Source: Pseudomonadota bacterium (GTDB lineage: Bacteria > Chloroflexota > UBA6077 > JAJPHF01). Taken from it: a DNA stretch of 39,714 nucleotides. Below, in pieces: positions 1 through 7,989 of the stretch. Position 1 is the stretch's first letter, and every line of letters begins with the position of its first letter. Both the position numbers and the translations under genes were made by a program. Under the pieces are notes generated by a model. The model was not told the origin of the DNA and did not search any database. It saw nothing but the letters and a program-made list of their open reading frames with translations. Location: NCBI GenBank assembly GCA_021325365.1, contig JAJPHF010000008.1, positions 1 to 39,714 of the forward strand. The letters are read 5' to 3'.

Positions 1-1089
1 CGCGGGGCGGACCTCAGCTACGGGCGGCTGGAGGACGGGGGGCTGCGCTGCCTGTACCACGGCTGGCTGTTCGACCGCACCGGCCAGTGCCGGGAGCAGC
101 CGGGCGAGCCGGCGGGCAGCACGTTTTGCCAGCGCGTGCGCCACACCGCCTATCCGTGCCTGGAGGCCGCGGAGCTGATCTTCGCCTACCTCGGGCCGGG
201 CGAGCCGCCGCTCCTGCCGGCCTACGAGTTCTTGACCGTCCCCGCCACGCAGCGCTACGTGAACAAGGCGTTCCACGAGTGCAACTATCTGCAAGCCAAT
301 GAGGGCAACATCGACCCCGCCCACCTATCGTTCCTGCACTACATGATGCAGGACGACCCCAGCCGTCTGCGCCTGGTCACCAAAGACGTCGCGGGCACGA
401 GCACGACGACCAACCGGCTGTACGGCAGCGACACGTCGCCGACCATCGAGATCGAGGAAACGGACTACGGAGTGCGCATCTTCACGGTGCGCAAGGTGGG
501 GCCGGGCGAGATCTACGTGCGCGCCTCGAACTTCATCATGCCCAACCTCAGCTCGTTCCCCGGCCAGACGGGTGGGGAGGGTTACAGCGTCAACTGGCAC
601 GTGCCGATCGACGACACGCACCACTGGAAGTACATGATCAGCTTCAGCCGCGAGCGGGCCCTGGACAAGGAGGCGATGCACCGGCCCTACGCCGCCAACC
701 TGACGGCCGACCATCGCCTGGTGCGGAACCGGGCGAACCGCTATCTGCAGGACCGGGAGGAGATGCGGACGCGCAGCTTCATCGGCATGGGCGCGTTCTT
801 CCCGGCGCACGACGCGTTCGCCACCGAGGGCGAGGGGCCGATCCAGGACCGCACGACCGAGCACCTGGGCTACACCGACAAGGCGATCATCCTCGCGCGG
901 CGGCAGCTCCTGCGCGCCATCGCGGACGTGCAGGCCGGCAAGGACCCGCAGCACGTCGTGCGCGACCCGGCCGCCAATCGCTTCGCGCACCACGTCGTCA
1001 CGTCGCAAGTGATGCCCGACCGCGCCGACTGGCGCTCGCTGTGGCGGCCCGAGGGACGGGCGGCGCCGGCGCCCGTGGCCGGCGCCTAG
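1..1089 (+). CDS. Rieske non-haem iron oxygenase, alpha subunit (5' truncated)
   Basis: The frame is open from base 1, so the gene begins left of the window; 362 residues remain. The first residues (RGADLS) are the tail of the first Rieske motif CPHRG; its His would be the codon just before base 1. The second Rieske motif CLYHGW follows (C17, H20 of the visible part). The catalytic iron site is D105-x2-H108-x4-H113 inside NIDPAHLSFLH. The protein would transfer electrons from the 2Fe-2S cluster to a mononuclear iron that oxygenates an aromatic substrate. It resembles the phthalate 4,5-dioxygenase / vanillate demethylase branch. The substrate is unknown and no reductase gene is in view. A dehydrogenase follows on the same strand after about 100 bases. 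Confidence 0.93.
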   Translation, partial: RGADLSYGRLEDGGLRCLYHGWLFDRTGQCREQPGEPAGSTFCQRVRHTAYPCLEAAELIFAYLGPGEPPLLPAYEFLTVPATQRYVNKAFHECNYLQANEGNIDPAHLSFLHYMMQDDPSRLRLVTKDVAGTSTTTNRLYGSDTSPTIEIEETDYGVRIFTVRKVGPGEIYVRASNFIMPNLSSFPGQTGGEGYSVNWHVPIDDTHHWKYMISFSRERALDKEAMHRPYAANLTADHRLVRNRANRYLQDREEMRTRSFIGMGAFFPAHDAFATEGEGPIQDRTTEHLGYTDKAIILARRQLLRAIADVQAGKDPQHVVRDPAANRFAHHVVTSQVMPDRADWRSLWRPEGRAAPAPVAGA

Positions 1090-1138
1090 CTCCTCGACAC
1101 GGCTCAGCGGCCGCGTGTGAGCTTCCAGCACAGAACAG

Positions 1139-1168
1139 TTGACCGGTAACCGGCTATTGGCCTATCCA
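1139..1168 (+). promoter_or_regulatory. possible sigma-A promoter for the dehydrogenase gene
   Basis: TTGACC (1139-1144), 18-bp spacer, TATCCA (1163-1168), 24 bases before the ATG at 1193. The -10 match is only moderate, so read-through from the upstream Rieske gene is equally likely. Confidence 0.35.
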
Positions 1169-1192
1169 TCAGCGCGCGCGTGGGAGACTCGG

Positions 1193-2380
1193 ATGGCTAC
1201 CCAGTTGCGCTTTGGCATCGCCGGGCTCGGCGTGGCCAGCACCCAGATCCTGCCGTACCTGGTGAACAATCCCCAGGCCCGCATCGTCGCCGCCAGCGAC
1301 GTGCGGCGGGCGGCGCTCGACCAGTTCGAGCGCGACTTCGGCGGTGAAACGTTCCTGAGCGTCGAAGAGCTGTGCCGAAGCCCGAACGTCGACGCCCTCT
1401 ACGTCTGCACGCCGAACCACCTGCACGCCGAGCACGTCATCTGCGCGGCCGAGCACGGCAAGCACGTCATCGTCGAGAAGCCGATGGCGCTCACCCTCGA
1501 CGAGTGCGAGGCCATGAACACTGCCGCCGAGCGGAACGGCACGTACTTGCTCTGCGGCCACACCCACAGCTTCGACGCGCCGATCCGCAAGATGCGCGAG
1601 ATCGTGCAGAGCGGCGAACTGGGCCGCCTGGGGATGATCCACACCTGGAACTACACCGACCTGATGTACCGGCCGCGCATGCCCCACGAGCTGGACACCC
1701 GGCGCGGCGGTGGGGCGGTGTTCATCCAGGGACCGCACCAGGTGGACGTGGTGCGGCTGCTCGGCGGGGGGCTGGTGCGCAGCGTGCGCGGCAGCGCCGC
1801 GATCTGGGACGAGTCGCGGCCCAGCGAGGGCGCGTACACGGCCTTCCTGGAGTTCGAGGACGGGACGCCCGCGACGATCGTGTACAACGGGTACGCCCAC
1901 TTCGACACCGCCGAGCTGCACTACTGGGTCGGCGAGGGCGGCCAACCGCGCGATCCCAATACCAACTTCCAGACGCGCGCCCGCCTGCGCGCGGTGGCGG
2001 ACGAGGCGTCGCTCAAAGAGTCGATGCGCTACGCGGGCGAGCGCGCGGGCGACTTCGCGCACCTGCACGACGACGCCGAGCGGCACCAGCCGTTCTTCGG
2101 GATCACGCTGGTGAGCTGCCAGCGCGGCGACCTGCGACAGTCGCCGGACGGGCTGTACCTGTACGGCGACGACGGCAAGCGCGAGATCCCGCTGGAGCGG
2201 ATGGGCAGCGCCCGCGAGGCGGAGATCAACGAGCTGTACCAGGCGGTGGTCAACGACCGACCGGTGTTCCACGACGGCCGCTGGGGCGAGGCCACGCTAG
2301 AGGTCTGCCTGGCGATCTACGAGTCGGCGCGCGAGCGTCGCGACGTGCTGATGCAGCACCAGGTCCCGAGCCCGGCGTAG
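1193..2380 (+). CDS. Gfo/Idh/MocA-family NAD(P)-dependent oxidoreductase
   Basis: 395 residues, a usual length for the family. The ATG at 1193 is preferred because GGGAG lies 6-7 bases upstream; the frame is open back to a TTG at 1139, but that extension has no homologous look. The N-terminal Rossmann fold has GIAGLG (residues 8-13). The family's EKP motif is at 95-97 (Lys96, cofactor/catalytic). GPHQVDVVR (180-188) supplies the conserved His182 and Asp185. Known members oxidise sugars, inositols or, as in Pht4 of phthalate degradation, a cis-dihydrodiol. Position directly behind a Rieske oxygenase favours dihydrodiol dehydrogenation, but this is inference. It is a paralogue of the leftward gene 20378-21589, sharing the C-terminal RQSPDGLY segment. 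Confidence 0.92.
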   Translation: MATQLRFGIAGLGVASTQILPYLVNNPQARIVAASDVRRAALDQFERDFGGETFLSVEELCRSPNVDALYVCTPNHLHAEHVICAAEHGKHVIVEKPMALTLDECEAMNTAAERNGTYLLCGHTHSFDAPIRKMREIVQSGELGRLGMIHTWNYTDLMYRPRMPHELDTRRGGGAVFIQGPHQVDVVRLLGGGLVRSVRGSAAIWDESRPSEGAYTAFLEFEDGTPATIVYNGYAHFDTAELHYWVGEGGQPRDPNTNFQTRARLRAVADEASLKESMRYAGERAGDFAHLHDDAERHQPFFGITLVSCQRGDLRQSPDGLYLYGDDGKREIPLERMGSAREAEINELYQAVVNDRPVFHDGRWGEATLEVCLAIYESARERRDVLMQHQVPSPA

Positions 2381-2386
2381 CAGGCC

Positions 2387-2440
2387 GTTACGCGCATTCT
2401 GATTGGGCGTGAGTTCACGATACATCAGAACGCGCGTAAC
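2387..2440 (+). promoter_or_regulatory. 17-bp inverted repeat abutting the next gene's Shine-Dalgarno
   Basis: Arms GTTACGCGCATTCTGAT (2387-2403) and ATCAGAACGCGCGTAAC (2424-2440) pair over 17 positions with one mismatch. The 20-base loop contains a second small palindrome, CGTGA-GT-TCACG (2408-2419). The 3' arm ends one base before GAGGAG (2441-2446), the ribosome binding site of the binding-protein gene. It could be an operator, an mRNA-stabilising hairpin or a translation-controlling structure. There is no T tract, so simple termination is unlikely. Confidence 0.7.
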
Positions 2441-2455
2441 GAGGAGAAAACGAAG

Positions 2456-3634
2456 TTGGTCAGACAGCGAGTACGCCGCGCGCGGCTCCCCGCGGCGCTC
2501 GGCATCGTGCTGCTGGTGGCCGCGTGCGGGCCAGCGCCAGCGAGCGCGCCCGCCGGGGCGCCGGCCGGGGGCGCCGGGGCGGGGGGCGCGGCGGGTGAAG
2601 CGGCCGCGGCGGCGCCGGCGGACGCGCCGGCGGGCTGGGAGGAGACGGTCGCCGCGGCGAAGCAGGAAGGGACGCTCGTGCTCTCGGGCCCGCCGGGCCA
2701 GCTGTGGCGCGACGGGCTGCTGCTGTTCGAGAAGGACTACCCGGGGATCAAGGTCGAGCTGACGGGGCAGAACTCGCGCGACTACTGGCCGCGGGTGTTC
2801 CAGGAGCGCGCGGCCGGGCAGTACCTCTGGGACCTGCGCGTGGGCGGCCCGGACCCGCAGGTGTTCCAGGCCCGCGACGGGGGCGCGCTGGACCCCGTGC
2901 GGCCGCTGCTGGTGCTGCCGGAGGTCACCGACGAGAGCAAGTGGTTCGGCGGCTTCGACGGACTCTACGCCGACGCGGCGAAGCAGTACCTGCCGGCCTT
3001 CATCGCCCAGTCGTCGCCCACGGCCTATGTGAACCGGGGCGTCGTGTCGGAGGCCGACCTGAGCAGCGACCGGCAGCTCGTCGAGCCGCGCTGGCGGGGC
3101 AAGATCGCGATCGCCGATCCGGCGGGCGGCGCCGGCCTGGGCACGCTGACGACGCTGCTGGCCGCGTATGGCGAGGATTACGTGCAGGACTTGCTGAGCA
3201 AGCAGGACCTGGCCGTGACCGGCGACAATCGGCAGCTGGCCGAGTGGGTGGTGCGCGGCCGCTACCCCATCGGCATCGGCGTGACGGACGACGAGCTGCT
3301 CCTGTTCCAGCAGCAGGGCTTGACCTTCGACGTGCGGGGGCTGGGCGGCGCACGGAAGCTCTCGCTCGGGTTCGGCGGCATCCAGCTCATGAACCGCGCG
3401 CCCCACCCGAACGCGGCCAAGGTCTTCGCCAACTGGCTGCTGACGCGGGACACGCAGGCCCGGCTCGCGCCGTTGGTGGAGTTCAACAGCCGGCGCACCG
3501 ACGTACCCCCCGTGAGCCCCGCCGACGCGCTCGACCCCAGCCACCTGCAAGACTACGTGCCGCACCAGTACGAAGAGCTGCTGCCCACTCGCCAGCGCGC
3601 TCAGCAACTCGGCAAGGACCTGCTCGCCAAATAG
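2456..3634 (+). CDS. ABC-type extracellular solute-binding lipoprotein (COG1840-like)
   Basis: 392 residues. The TTG start at 2456 is supported by GAGGAG at 2441-2446. A short basic N-terminus, a hydrophobic stretch and lipobox VAAC give a predicted lipidated Cys24. An Ala/Gly/Pro-rich linker follows to about residue 60, then the binding fold beginning WEETVAAAKQEG. Family members (FbpA/AfuA-like, COG1840) capture iron, phosphonates, thiamine or small organic acids outside the membrane. Two close paralogues are at 6732 and 9145, all with a GGPDPQVF-type segment. No permease or ATPase gene is nearby. It lies between a dehydrogenase and a UbiD decarboxylase, which suggests capture of a substrate of these enzymes (inference). 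Confidence 0.9.
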   Translation: MVRQRVRRARLPAALGIVLLVAACGPAPASAPAGAPAGGAGAGGAAGEAAAAAPADAPAGWEETVAAAKQEGTLVLSGPPGQLWRDGLLLFEKDYPGIKVELTGQNSRDYWPRVFQERAAGQYLWDLRVGGPDPQVFQARDGGALDPVRPLLVLPEVTDESKWFGGFDGLYADAAKQYLPAFIAQSSPTAYVNRGVVSEADLSSDRQLVEPRWRGKIAIADPAGGAGLGTLTTLLAAYGEDYVQDLLSKQDLAVTGDNRQLAEWVVRGRYPIGIGVTDDELLLFQQQGLTFDVRGLGGARKLSLGFGGIQLMNRAPHPNAAKVFANWLLTRDTQARLAPLVEFNSRRTDVPPVSPADALDPSHLQDYVPHQYEELLPTRQRAQQLGKDLLAK

Positions 3635-3639
3635 ACCGC

Positions 3640-3659
3640 CGGCGGCCGGGGAGCCGCCG
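3640..3659 (+). terminator. small GC hairpin after the binding-protein gene
   Basis: CGGCGGC (3640-3646) pairs with GCCGCCG (3653-3659) around a six-base loop, six bases after the stop codon. There is no T tract. It is more likely an intercistronic or 3'-end-protecting hairpin than a complete terminator. Confidence 0.35.
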
Positions 3660-3805
3660 TGGGGACGCGACGTGCGGCACTGCGCGCGTCGCCGGCTCGC
3701 GCGGTGAATCGCGGGCCGCTCGACCCGTCCTGGGATCGCGTGTGTGGTAGCGGACAGACGGCGGCGCGCGGCGTGACACCCGCCGGTTCGTCAGAGGAGG
3801 AGAGA

Positions 3806-5284
3806 GTGGCAGTCGAGACCGCGGCGCCGACCGGAGCGACCTTCGACGACCTGCGCACGTTCATCGCCGCCTGCCAGGAGATCGACGACTGGCGGCAGAT
3901 CGACGGCGCGGACTGGGACCTGGAGATCGGCGCGCTGACCGAGGCCACCGCCGACCTCGTGCCGGGCCCGCCGATGCTGCTGTTCGACCACATCAAGGAC
4001 TACCCGCCCGGCTACCGCGTGGCCAGCCTGACGCTGGCGTCGCACCGGCGCGTGGCGCTGGCGCTGGGCCTGCCGACGGACCTGCCGAAGCTCGACCTGG
4101 TGCGCCTGGCGGCGCGCAAGATTCGGGACGTCAAGCCGATCCCGCCCGTCGAGGTGCAAGCGAGCCCGCTGCTGGAGAACACGCTGACGGGCGACGCGGT
4201 CGACCTGCTGCGGTTCCCCACGCCGCGCTTCCACGCCCAGGACGGCGGCCGCTACATCGGCACAGGAGACGCCATCATCCAGCGTGACCCGGACAGCGGC
4301 TTCATCAACGTCGGCACCTACCGCGTGCAGGTCCACGACCACAACCGCCTGGGCCTGTGGGTCAGCCCGGGGCAGCACGGCCGCCTGATCTTCCAGCGCT
4401 ACTGGGAGCGGGGCGAAGCCTGTCCGGTCGTCGCGGTGTTCGGCGGCGACCCGCTCACGTTCCTCGCGGGCTACCAGAAGATCCCGTGGGGCAAGTCGGA
4501 GCTGGAGTACACCGGCGGGCTGCGCGAGCGGCCGCTGCCGGTCCTGCGCGGGCCAATCACCGGGCTGCCGATCCCGGCGGGCTCGGAGATCGCCGTGGAG
4601 GGGGAGATCCCGCCGCTCGAGGAGGACGGCCAGGCCGAAGGGCCGTTCGGCGAGTGGCCGGGCTACTATTCCGGCGGCACGATCGGCACCGGCCGGCCGC
4701 AGCCCGTCATTCGCGTGAAGGCCATCTACTACCGCGACGAGCCGATCATCGTGAACCAGGCGCCGATGTGGCCGGGCGCGCCGGTCATGGGCCTGCCCAC
4801 GAGCGCCGGCCTGCTGTGGGACCAGCTAGAGAACGCGGGCATTCAGGACATCCAGGGGGTCTACAGCTTCACCTCGTACCTCACCGTGGTCGCCATCCGG
4901 CAGCGCTACGCGGGGCACGCCAAGCAGGTGGGCCACGCGGCGCTCGCGTGCTCGGCGGCGGCGCGCAACGGGCGGTACATCGTGGTGGTGGACGAGGACA
5001 TCGACGTGACCGACCTCAAGGAAGTGCTGTGGGCGATGCAGACGCGGGTGGACCCGTACACCGACATCGAGTTGATCGACGGCACCTGGAGCACCCCGCT
5101 GGACCCCCGCATGCCGCCGGACAAGCGGGCGTCGGGCGATCACACGAACAGCCGGGCGATCTTCTACGCGGTGCGGCCCTGGCCCTGGCGGGAGAAGTTC
5201 CCGCGAGTGAGCCGCAGCGAGCGGGAGCTGCGCCGCGCCGTCGTGGAGAAGTACCGCGACGTTTTGCCTTTCCCGCCGCTGTAG
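3806..5284 (+). CDS. UbiD-family prenylated-FMN-dependent decarboxylase
   Basis: 492 residues, normal for UbiD. The GTG at 3806 is chosen because AGAGGAGGAG lies just upstream; the open frame back to 3659 has no family similarity. The prFMN/metal site is visible in NVGTYRVQVHDHN (168-180, Arg173). The glutamates are in AEGPFGEW (Glu278, Glu283), matching the Arg-Glu-Glu catalytic set of Fdc1/UbiD. The RGPITGLPIPAGSEI segment (248-262) is also typical. Members reversibly decarboxylate aromatic or alpha,beta-unsaturated acids. The neighbouring Rieske and dehydrogenase genes suggest an aromatic acid (inference). The prFMN synthase UbiX is not in the window. The Rieske gene follows after a 103-base gap holding two hairpins. 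Confidence 0.93.
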   Translation: MAVETAAPTGATFDDLRTFIAACQEIDDWRQIDGADWDLEIGALTEATADLVPGPPMLLFDHIKDYPPGYRVASLTLASHRRVALALGLPTDLPKLDLVRLAARKIRDVKPIPPVEVQASPLLENTLTGDAVDLLRFPTPRFHAQDGGRYIGTGDAIIQRDPDSGFINVGTYRVQVHDHNRLGLWVSPGQHGRLIFQRYWERGEACPVVAVFGGDPLTFLAGYQKIPWGKSELEYTGGLRERPLPVLRGPITGLPIPAGSEIAVEGEIPPLEEDGQAEGPFGEWPGYYSGGTIGTGRPQPVIRVKAIYYRDEPIIVNQAPMWPGAPVMGLPTSAGLLWDQLENAGIQDIQGVYSFTSYLTVVAIRQRYAGHAKQVGHAALACSAAARNGRYIVVVDEDIDVTDLKEVLWAMQTRVDPYTDIELIDGTWSTPLDPRMPPDKRASGDHTNSRAIFYAVRPWPWREKFPRVSRSERELRRAVVEKYRDVLPFPPL

Positions 5285-5287
5285 CAT

Positions 5288-5336
5288 GGTGCCAAGGGGC
5301 ACCGGTCGGGCGGGGGGAGCGTCCCACGCCCGACCG
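5288..5336 (+). repeat. two adjoining intercistronic hairpins
   Basis: First hairpin: GGTGCC (5288-5293), loop AAGG, GGCACC (5298-5303). Second: CGGTCGGGCG (5303-5312), 14-base loop, CGCCCGACCG (5327-5336), a perfect 10-bp stem. They start four bases after the UbiD stop codon and lie ahead of the Rieske Shine-Dalgarno (GAGGAG, 5373-5378). Neither has a T tract, so a processing or stability role in a polycistronic message is likelier than termination. Confidence 0.6.
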
Positions 5337-5387
5337 GGCGCCGTGGCGGAGCAGGCGCCCAGGCCGCTGGTAGAGGAGACGAGCACG

Positions 5388-6662
5388 ATGCTGACGCGCG
5401 AGGAGAACGCGCTGCTGACGCGGACCGGGCCGGGCACGCCGCTGGGCGCGCTGTTCCGGCGCTACTGGCTGCCGGTCCTGCTCTCCGAAGAGCTGCCGGA
5501 GCCGGACGGCGACCCGAAGCAGGTGCGCCTGCTGGGCGAGCGGCTCGTCGCCTTCCGCGACACGCGGGGCCGCGTGGGCTTGCTGGAGGAGGCGTGCCCG
5601 CACCGCTGCGCCTCGCTGGCCTACGGCCGCAACGAGGAGTGCGGCCTGCGCTGCATCTACCATGGCTGGAAAGTGGACGTGGACGGCAACATCCTGGAGA
5701 CGCCGCCCGAGCCGCCGGAGAGCACCTTCAAGGACCGCATCAAGCACGTGGCCTACCCCACCCGCGAGGCGAACGGCTCGATCTGGGCCTACCTGGGGCC
5801 GCGCGACCAGATGCCCCCGTTCCCGGAATGGGAGTGGCAGCGCGCGCCGGCCGCGCAGTTCGGGGTGACGAAGATCTACGAGGACTGCAACTACCTGCAA
5901 GGGGTGGAGGGCAGCATCGACTCGGCGCACTCCGACTACCTGCACTCCTCGAACATCCGTGGCCGCCCGCGCGACCACGCTCCCCGCCTGGAGACCCAGG
6001 ACACCGCCTACGGCTTTCGCTACGCCGCCATCCGCAAGCCGGATGTCAACCCCGAGCGGCAGCAGTACGTGCGCGTCACCATCTGGGTCGCGCCGTGCCA
6101 CGTGCTCATCCCGCCGCTGCGCTCGCGCGTCGCCGGCTCGGCGACGGACGGGGACGAGGTGGCGGTCCACCAGGCCTGGGTGCCGCTGGACGACGAGCAC
6201 AACGCGTTCTTCACGTTCGCCTACAACCGCACCGGCCCGCTGCCCGCCCACTGGCGCGAGCACGCGGCGAGCTTCGGCCTGGCGAGCAACTACGGCTGGC
6301 CGCGGCGCAATCGCGCGAACCTGCACCTGCAGGACCGGGCGGCGATGCGCGCCGGCAACTGGTCGGGCATCGAGGGCGTCAACGAGCAGGACTTCGCGAT
6401 GGTCGAGAGCATGGGGCCGATCGTGGACCGCAGCCGCGAGCACCTCGGCGCCAGCGACGTGGCCGTGATCCGCATGCGGCGGCGGCTGCTGCAGGCAGTG
6501 CGGGCCGTGCAGGCCGGCGAGGTGCCGATCGGGCTGGACCCGGCGATTCCGTACGGGCGCATCGCGACCGACGAGCGGATCATCCCGATCGACGCGCCGT
6601 GGGAGAGCGTGGCCGCCTTCGCCGGCGAGTACGTGCCCGATCCCGCCGCGGCGCGCGCTTGA
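5388..6662 (+). CDS. Rieske non-haem iron oxygenase, phthalate 4,5-dioxygenase-like alpha subunit
   Basis: 424 residues from the ATG at 5388, preceded by GAGGAG at 5373-5378. The open frame back to 5286 lies in the hairpin region and is rejected. The start MLTREENALLTRTGPGTP is typical of the phthalate-dioxygenase branch. The Rieske cluster is C70-P-H72 and C89-x2-H92. The mononuclear iron site is D178-x2-H181-x4-H186 (SIDSAHSDYLH). This branch works as a homo-oligomeric oxygenase with a separate FMN/2Fe-2S reductase, which is not encoded here. It hydroxylates or demethylates aromatic carboxylates. Position between a UbiD decarboxylase and a binding lipoprotein supports an aromatic-acid pathway; the exact substrate is not deducible. 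Confidence 0.94.
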   Translation: MLTREENALLTRTGPGTPLGALFRRYWLPVLLSEELPEPDGDPKQVRLLGERLVAFRDTRGRVGLLEEACPHRCASLAYGRNEECGLRCIYHGWKVDVDGNILETPPEPPESTFKDRIKHVAYPTREANGSIWAYLGPRDQMPPFPEWEWQRAPAAQFGVTKIYEDCNYLQGVEGSIDSAHSDYLHSSNIRGRPRDHAPRLETQDTAYGFRYAAIRKPDVNPERQQYVRVTIWVAPCHVLIPPLRSRVAGSATDGDEVAVHQAWVPLDDEHNAFFTFAYNRTGPLPAHWREHAASFGLASNYGWPRRNRANLHLQDRAAMRAGNWSGIEGVNEQDFAMVESMGPIVDRSREHLGASDVAVIRMRRRLLQAVRAVQAGEVPIGLDPAIPYGRIATDERIIPIDAPWESVAAFAGEYVPDPAAARA

Positions 6663-6731
6663 GCCATATCACCGCGCCGGGCGCCGCGGTCCCAACCGGC
6701 GCTCGGTCGCACGCTCTTGGGAGGTCGCCCG

Positions 6732-7925
6732 ATGCGTCGTACTAGCACCCCGCCTGCCGATCGGCCGCTCGCGCTGCTGGTCCTGCTCGCGCTGCTGGCC
6801 GCGTGCGGCCCCACGGCCGGATCGGGCGGCGCCGCGCCCGCCGCGCGGCCCGGGAGCGGCGAGCCGCCCGCCGCGGCGTCCGCGTCGCCGGCCGCGGCGA
6901 CCGGCGACAGCGCGGCCGCGCCCGCCGGCTGGGACCAGATGGTTGCCGCGGCCAAACAAGAGGGCCGCCTCGTCATCTCGGCGCCCGCCAACACGATCTG
7001 GCGCGAGCAGCTGACCGCGTTCCAGAAGGACTACCCGGAGATCCAGGTAGAGTACACCGGCGGCAACTCGCGCGACTTCTGGCCGCGCGTCAGCCAGGAG
7101 CGGGCGGGCAACCAGTTTCTCTGGGACGTGCGCATCGGCGGCCCCGACCCGCAGGTGTTCGCCGCCCAGGACGACGGTGTGATCGAGCCGGCGCGGCCGC
7201 ATCTGGTCTTGCCGGAGGTCGTGGACGACAGCAAGTGGTTCGGCGGGTTCGACAGCATCTGGGCCGACACGGAGCACCGGTTCATCCCGGGCTTCCTGGC
7301 GACCGCCTCGTCGCCGGTCTACGTGAATCGCGACCTGGTGCCAGAGCCCGAGATCCGCAGCGAGCGCGACCTGCTGGACCCGAAATGGCGCGGCAAGATC
7401 GTCATCCAGGACCCGCGCGGCGGCGCCGGGCTGGGGTTCCTCGCCACCTTTTTGCAGGTCCACGGCGAGCAGTTCGTGCGCGATCTGCTGCGGCAGGACC
7501 TGGTCGTGACGGGCGACAACCGGCAACTGGCCGAGTGGCTGGTGCGCGGGCGCTACCCGATCGCCATCGGCCTCCGCAGCTATGACCTGCTGCTTTTCCA
7601 GCAGGAGGGGCTGGGCAAGAACGTGCTGCCCGTCCGGACGGAGGCCATCCCGCTCTCCATCGGCTCGGGGAGCATCCAGCTGCTCACGCGGGCGCCGCAC
7701 CCCAACGCGGCAGCCGTGTTCAGCAACTGGCTCATGACGCAGCGCGTGCAGCAGTCGCTCACGCAGGCGACCGGCGAGAACAGCCGCCGCACCGACGTGC
7801 CCGCGGCCACGCCAGCGGAAGCGCCGGACTGGACGCAGATGGACAAGTACGTGTCCCACCAGGACGAGGCGCTGCTGCCCGTCCGCGTGAAGGCGCTGCA
7901 GCTAGCCGACGAGCTGCTCAAGTAA
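6732..7925 (+). CDS. ABC-type extracellular solute-binding lipoprotein (COG1840-like)
   Basis: 397 residues. ATG 6732 has GGGAGG (6719-6724) seven bases upstream and is preferred over the TTG at 6717. The signal peptide ends in lipobox LAAC with predicted lipidated Cys25, then an Ala/Gly/Pro linker, then the binding fold (WDQMVAAAKQEGRLVIS). It is closely similar along its length to the proteins at 2456 and 9145, including NSRDFWPR and IGGPDPQVF, so the three are recent paralogues. It follows the second Rieske gene after 69 bases and precedes an SDR gene. The ligand is unknown and no transport partner is visible. Confidence 0.9.
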   Translation: MRRTSTPPADRPLALLVLLALLAACGPTAGSGGAAPAARPGSGEPPAAASASPAAATGDSAAAPAGWDQMVAAAKQEGRLVISAPANTIWREQLTAFQKDYPEIQVEYTGGNSRDFWPRVSQERAGNQFLWDVRIGGPDPQVFAAQDDGVIEPARPHLVLPEVVDDSKWFGGFDSIWADTEHRFIPGFLATASSPVYVNRDLVPEPEIRSERDLLDPKWRGKIVIQDPRGGAGLGFLATFLQVHGEQFVRDLLRQDLVVTGDNRQLAEWLVRGRYPIAIGLRSYDLLLFQQEGLGKNVLPVRTEAIPLSIGSGSIQLLTRAPHPNAAAVFSNWLMTQRVQQSLTQATGENSRRTDVPAATPAEAPDWTQMDKYVSHQDEALLPVRVKALQLADELLK

Positions 7926-7932
7926 GGGGACG

Positions 7933-7968
7933 AGCGGGGCGGCCCGCCTGCGAGCGGGCCGCCCCGCT
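7933..7968 (+). terminator. perfect 15-bp GC hairpin
   Basis: AGCGGGGCGGCCCGC (7933-7947) and its exact complement (7954-7968) flank loop CTGCGA, eight bases after the binding-protein stop. No T tract follows, only GGATACC. This very stable stem may be a terminator of the U-less type or a 3' stabiliser that lets the binding protein be made in excess over the SDR. Confidence 0.6.
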
Positions 7969-7989
7969 GGATACCGCAAGGGGGTGCCC

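Noticed and set aside
325..1131. 268-codon minus-strand frame opposite the first Rieske gene
   Set aside because: Shadow frame of the Rieske gene, rich in Arg/Val/His, without motifs.
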